64,000 bases of DNA from Burkholderia sp. 4M9327F10 (lineage in GTDB: Bacteria; Pseudomonadota; Gammaproteobacteria; Burkholderiales; Burkholderiaceae). This document shows, one piece after another, positions 61,045 to 64,000 of this stretch. Every line of letters begins with the position of its first letter. The first letter of the stretch is position 1. The stretch spans positions 186,001 through 250,000 of the forward strand of contig NZ_SCNV01000002.1 of the NCBI RefSeq assembly GCF_005503145.1, given 5' to 3'. Position numbers and translations under genes: made by a program. The notes beneath the pieces were generated by a model. The model saw only the letters and a list, made by a program, of their open reading frames with translations, was not told the origin of the DNA and did not search any database.

Positions 61045-62439
61045 ATGTCCCAGTTGCTTTCCCGCACCATCTCACGCAGGCACTCCAACGGACAAGCCAT
61101 GTTCGAACTGGCAAAAGACGAAATTCTTGAAGGAAAGGCAGATTCGATCCGGCGCGCGATCGAACAGGCCATCCTCGACGACCGGCTGAAGCCGGGCGAC
61201 ACGTTACCCACCGTGCGCACATTGGCGGCCGATCTTGGGATCAACAAAAACACGGTAGCGGTTGCATACCGCCAGTTGCAACAGTCGGGCCTTGTGATCG
61301 CGGATGGCCGGCGCGGCTCGATAGTTGCCCGTCAAGCCTCGCGCCATACCGGCAACGCCGATGGCGGCCGTCAAACGATGTCGGTACGGGACGGCAATCC
61401 CGATATCGCCTTTCTGCCGAGCGAGGCCGACTTGCGCGCCGCGCTCGAACGAATGAATGTCAGCCATCATCTGTACGGTGAACAGCGCAATTACGCGCCG
61501 TTCTTGCAATGGACCATGGATTGCTTCGCTGCCGACAACCTCCCCGTCGATCGTGGCGTCTTCGTCTCGGCGGGCGCGCTCGATCTGATAGAACGGGCAT
61601 TCAATGCCGCTGGCCTGCCGCCTGGCTGCAAGATCGCCGTGGAAGATCCGGGTTATATGAGTTCGCTCGCGCTCGTGCGATCGATGGGCTTCGAACCCGT
61701 GCCACTCGCCCTCGATCAATCCGGCGTCGTGCCAGCCAGCCTCGCAGCCGCACTCAAGGCCGGCGCGTCGGCGGTGCTGGTGAGCAGCCGCGGGCAAAAC
61801 CCGACCGGCATCGCCACCTCGAAAACACGCGCTGCCGAGTTGAAGCGCATCGCCGCCGGCACCACTAACGTGCTGTTCATCGACGACGACCATTCCAGCC
61901 TGCTAGGTCTCGCTCCGTACTATCCATGGCATTCCGCAGCGGGCGGCCGCTGGCTTACCGTACGCTCGCTGTCAAAGTTCCTGGGACCGGACTATCGCAT
62001 CGCCATTGCTACCGGCGATGCCGACACGATTGAACGGCTCGAAACGCGGCAGAGCGTTGGTATGGGCTGGGTCAGCACGTTCCTGCAACGGCTCGCGCTG
62101 GAACTCCTGACGACTAGCACGGTGCAAAAGAAAATCGTCTCTGCTGGCGTGACCTATCGGGAACGTTACGAAGCGCTGTTCTCAGCGCTGAAAAAGAAGG
62201 GTTTCAATGTGGCAGGCAGCGCCGGGCTCAACCTATGGGTGCCGATTGCCAACGAAAGGGAAGTCGCAGAGCGGCTATTCGATGCCGGCTGGCTGGTGCG
62301 GCGCGGTAGAGATTTCTGCATCAGCAACCAGTCCGGGATACGCGTGACGTGCGCTCGCATGACCACGCAACAGAGTCTTGCATTCACAGAAGCGCTCGTG
62401 GCCGTACGCAGCGCGACGGCCACGACGCTGGTGGCATAA
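61045..62439 (+). CDS. MocR-type regulator: GntR helix-turn-helix fused to aminotransferase-like domain
   Basis: A 464-residue fusion. A winged helix of the GntR family (about 30-100: PTVRTLAADLGINKNTVAVAYRQLQQSGLV) is joined to a fold-type I aminotransferase-like domain (about 115-464) with SRGQNPTG and the PLP lysine K311 in SLSKFLGPDYR. MocR regulators use the cofactor to sense amines or amino acids. A start at 61099 would drop 18 residues of doubtful family fit; neither start has a clear ribosome site. The convergent DJ-1 gene is a likely target, with dyads upstream of it. Confidence 0.88.
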   Translation: MSQLLSRTISRRHSNGQAMFELAKDEILEGKADSIRRAIEQAILDDRLKPGDTLPTVRTLAADLGINKNTVAVAYRQLQQSGLVIADGRRGSIVARQASRHTGNADGGRQTMSVRDGNPDIAFLPSEADLRAALERMNVSHHLYGEQRNYAPFLQWTMDCFAADNLPVDRGVFVSAGALDLIERAFNAAGLPPGCKIAVEDPGYMSSLALVRSMGFEPVPLALDQSGVVPASLAAALKAGASAVLVSSRGQNPTGIATSKTRAAELKRIAAGTTNVLFIDDDHSSLLGLAPYYPWHSAAGGRWLTVRSLSKFLGPDYRIAIATGDADTIERLETRQSVGMGWVSTFLQRLALELLTTSTVQKKIVSAGVTYRERYEALFSALKKKGFNVAGSAGLNLWVPIANEREVAERLFDAGWLVRRGRDFCISNQSGIRVTCARMTTQQSLAFTEALVAVRSATATTLVA

Positions 62440-62454
62440 ACCCATGCGCCCAAT

Positions 62455-63159
62455 TCAGGCGGCGGATTGATTCGACTGGTACGCGCGTGCGGTTGCGAGG
62501 CGCTTTTCGGTGATCGGGCGGGCGCGCTCCCTAACCGTGGCGAGAATCGAGGCCGGCGCCGTGGACGGGGAACCCGCCTGGAACGGCGGCTTCGGATCGT
62601 ACGCCATGTACAGTTGCAACTCCTGCGCAACTGTCTCGCCACGCAGCAACGAAACGACAATCAATGAACCGTCGATGCCCGATGTCACGCCTCCGGCACT
62701 GACAAACTTGCCGTCGATCACGACCCGCTCATCACTCGGAGTCGCGCCAAATAGAGGCAGCACCTCCATTGCCGTCCAGTGCGTTGTGGCACGCTTGCCT
62801 TGCAACAAGCCTGCGGCGCCGCAAATCAAGGCGCCAGTACAAACCGAGAACACATAACGCGCACCTGCTGCCTGCTTGCGGATAAACGACAGCACCACCT
62901 CGTCCTGCATCAGCGCCTCCTGGCCGTGACCACCCGGAACGAGCAGCACATCAAGCTGCGGCGCTTCGTCGATAGTCGTATCCGCCAGCAGTTGCATGCC
63001 GGCCAGATCGCGCACAGGGTTTTTATCCTTCCAGATAGTCATGAAACGCGAGTTCGGCACACGGGCCAGCGCTTCGAATGGACCGGTGAAATCGCACTGA
63101 TCCATGTTCGGGAAGATCAGGCCGCCGATGATGAGATGGGTATCGAGGGGGATGCTCAT
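62455..63159 (-). CDS. DJ-1/PfpI-family protein, isonitrile hydratase-like
   Basis: A 234-residue DJ-1/PfpI protein. The nucleophile elbow is C107-T108 in VFSVCTGALICGAAGLLQGKRATTHW, very close to the Pseudomonas isonitrile hydratase InhA, which hydrates isonitriles to N-formamides; the N-terminal DFTGPFE segment also fits. The C-terminal 50 residues after AYDPKPPFQAG are a family extension. AGGAGC precedes the ATG. Convergent with the MocR gene. The isonitrile substrate is inferred from similarity only. Confidence 0.82.
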   Translation of the reverse strand: MSIPLDTHLIIGGLIFPNMDQCDFTGPFEALARVPNSRFMTIWKDKNPVRDLAGMQLLADTTIDEAPQLDVLLVPGGHGQEALMQDEVVLSFIRKQAAGARYVFSVCTGALICGAAGLLQGKRATTHWTAMEVLPLFGATPSDERVVIDGKFVSAGGVTSGIDGSLIVVSLLRGETVAQELQLYMAYDPKPPFQAGSPSTAPASILATVRERARPITEKRLATARAYQSNQSAA

Positions 63160-63441
63160 GAGTTGCTCCTAGGCTCAAATCCGGACCCATCTTGTATTGG
63201 GTCAAAACAATTTATGAACCAGTACAAATGTACAACATCCAAGCGATCTGTCAACGTTTTTCTTGGGTGCGGTGCAGTTCATTACCAGCGAGGTAGTTGA
63301 GCGGTCCCGTGCCGCCGATAGTATGACCATGCTCTTCACCCAGAGCCGTATGCAGGAACCACGTGAGAGTGGGAAGACCCGTTCGATGTGGACTCCAACA
63401 TTCGTAGCCCGATTTACAGATATTTAATCTCCAGAGGATGT
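63160..63441. other. divergent gap between the DJ-1 and SnoaL-like genes
   Basis: 282 bases without a gene, holding the candidate MocR site at 63192-63233 near the DJ-1 gene and an AGAGGA ribosome site for the right-hand gene. Confidence 0.5.
63192..63233. promoter_or_regulatory. candidate MocR-type operator upstream of the DJ-1 gene
   Basis: TTGTATTGGGT and AACCAGTACAA form an imperfect inverted repeat (9 of 11 positions), and a perfect 12-base palindrome GTACAAATGTAC overlaps its right arm. It is centred about 50 bases before the DJ-1 ATG, where a promoter is expected. Confidence 0.4.
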
Positions 63442-63936
63442 ATGGACAAAGCAAATTTCAATCGCCGCAATCTGCTGGTCGGCGCGGCGGCCGCAGCAGT
63501 CGCAATGCTCCCTATTCAGCAAGCTGCGGCCGCTTTGCAGTCAGATAGCGACACTATTACGTTCAGGAAAAAAGCTACGCCCGCATGGCTGCTGGCGTTC
63601 TGGAAAGAAATCGATGACAAGACTTGGGGCCCGGGATTCGACTGCTTTGCCGACGATGCTGAAGGCAATCTTGGTGTCGGCCACTGGGAAGGCCGCGAAG
63701 CAATCCGTTCGAATCTGCGTGCATTCGTCGACAAACAGATGACCACCCGTCATGAAGTGGTCGAGTACTGGGATGGTGGTTTGCTAAAGGTTTTCCGCGG
63801 CTACGTGACGATGAAGTTCGACGATCCATCCAGGGGGACGGTGAAGCCGACGATGACGCACTTCTTCTACATGGATAAGGCCGACCCATCGAAGGTTCGT
63901 GCGTGGTTCGGTTCAGTGGGACCAACCGAGTTTTAA
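63442..63936 (+). CDS. exported SnoaL/NTF2-like protein
   Basis: A 164-residue protein. The leader DKANFNRRNLLVGAAAAAVAML ends at AAAA and looks Tat-like (Asn-Arg-Arg before a Gly/Ala-rich hydrophobic stretch), so it is probably exported. The mature part (about 45-164) has the SnoaL/NTF2 pattern WKEIDDKTWGPGFDCFADDAE, GHWEGREAIRSNLRAF and HEVVEYWDGGLLKVFRGYV. Start ATG 63442 follows AGAGGA. The catalytic role is unknown. It is the last gene of the window. Confidence 0.75.
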   Translation: MDKANFNRRNLLVGAAAAAVAMLPIQQAAAALQSDSDTITFRKKATPAWLLAFWKEIDDKTWGPGFDCFADDAEGNLGVGHWEGREAIRSNLRAFVDKQMTTRHEVVEYWDGGLLKVFRGYVTMKFDDPSRGTVKPTMTHFFYMDKADPSKVRAWFGSVGPTEF

Positions 63937-64000
63937 CGCGCAAGAGCATTTCGCACTACGCCTCGATCACGCGGAATTTTGATTACTTATCAGGTAGTTA

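Noticed and set aside
1..64000. tRNA, rRNA, insertion sequence, integrase or phage genes
   Set aside because: None could be recognised in the window by reading; no transposase- or integrase-like protein is encoded.

Overview
The window looks like chromosome of a beta-proteobacterium of the Burkholderiaceae, most like Paraburkholderia/Burkholderia. The basis is GC-rich, strongly codon-biased genes, a classical hpa meta-cleavage operon, a Burkholderia-style type VI secretion locus, a porin tail ending in Phe and a LuxR-type regulator. This is inference from gene content; no rRNA or tRNA gene was seen.

Layout. 1-2304: end of a sugar-type ABC transporter (two permeases) and an arginase-family hydrolase. 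2355-9015: divergent hpaR and hpaG1-hpaG2-hpaE-hpaD-hpaF-hpaH-hpaI, the homoprotocatechuate (3,4-dihydroxyphenylacetate) pathway, with a palindrome between the divergent genes that fits an HpaR operator. 9081-19255 (minus strand): a compact cluster that looks biosynthetic. It holds a LuxR-type regulator with an intact acyl-homoserine-lactone pocket, a cation/proton antiporter, a stand-alone acyl carrier protein, an AMP-ligase, a transglutaminase-like enzyme, a ketosynthase, a Cys-less half ketosynthase, a flavin-dependent halogenase, a class III aminotransferase and a nitroreductase. Several junctions overlap as ATGA. I do not recognise the product. 19713-22600: a ridA-like/MFS operon divergent from a TrmB-type regulator, with repeated CACTAC-GAG-GTAGTG operators. 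22600-25772: a candidate small RNA, an unusual leaderless barnase-type ribonuclease, a PadR/DUF1700 pair and a haemagglutinin N-terminal remnant.

26318-54946: a type VI secretion locus. tssA is on the plus strand. On the minus strand lie tssB, tssC, hcp, tssE, tssF, tssG, clpV, vgrG, an unknown 541-residue protein, a DUF6931 protein, an FHA protein, tssK, tssL (with OmpA domain), tssM, tagF and pppA. A plus-strand FecR protein, haem-motif sensor and Ser/Thr kinase flank it. Kinase, phosphatase and FHA protein together imply threonine-phosphorylation control. No tssJ or PAAR gene was found.

55047-57818: a membrane-anchored catalase-family peroxidase and an ECF sigma/anti-sigma pair that share an upstream sequence element. 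58171-63936: a lipoprotein (TIGR03118 type), a porin remnant, a BBE-type FAD oxidoreductase lacking both covalent flavin anchors, a MocR regulator, an isonitrile-hydratase-like DJ-1 protein and a secreted SnoaL-like protein.
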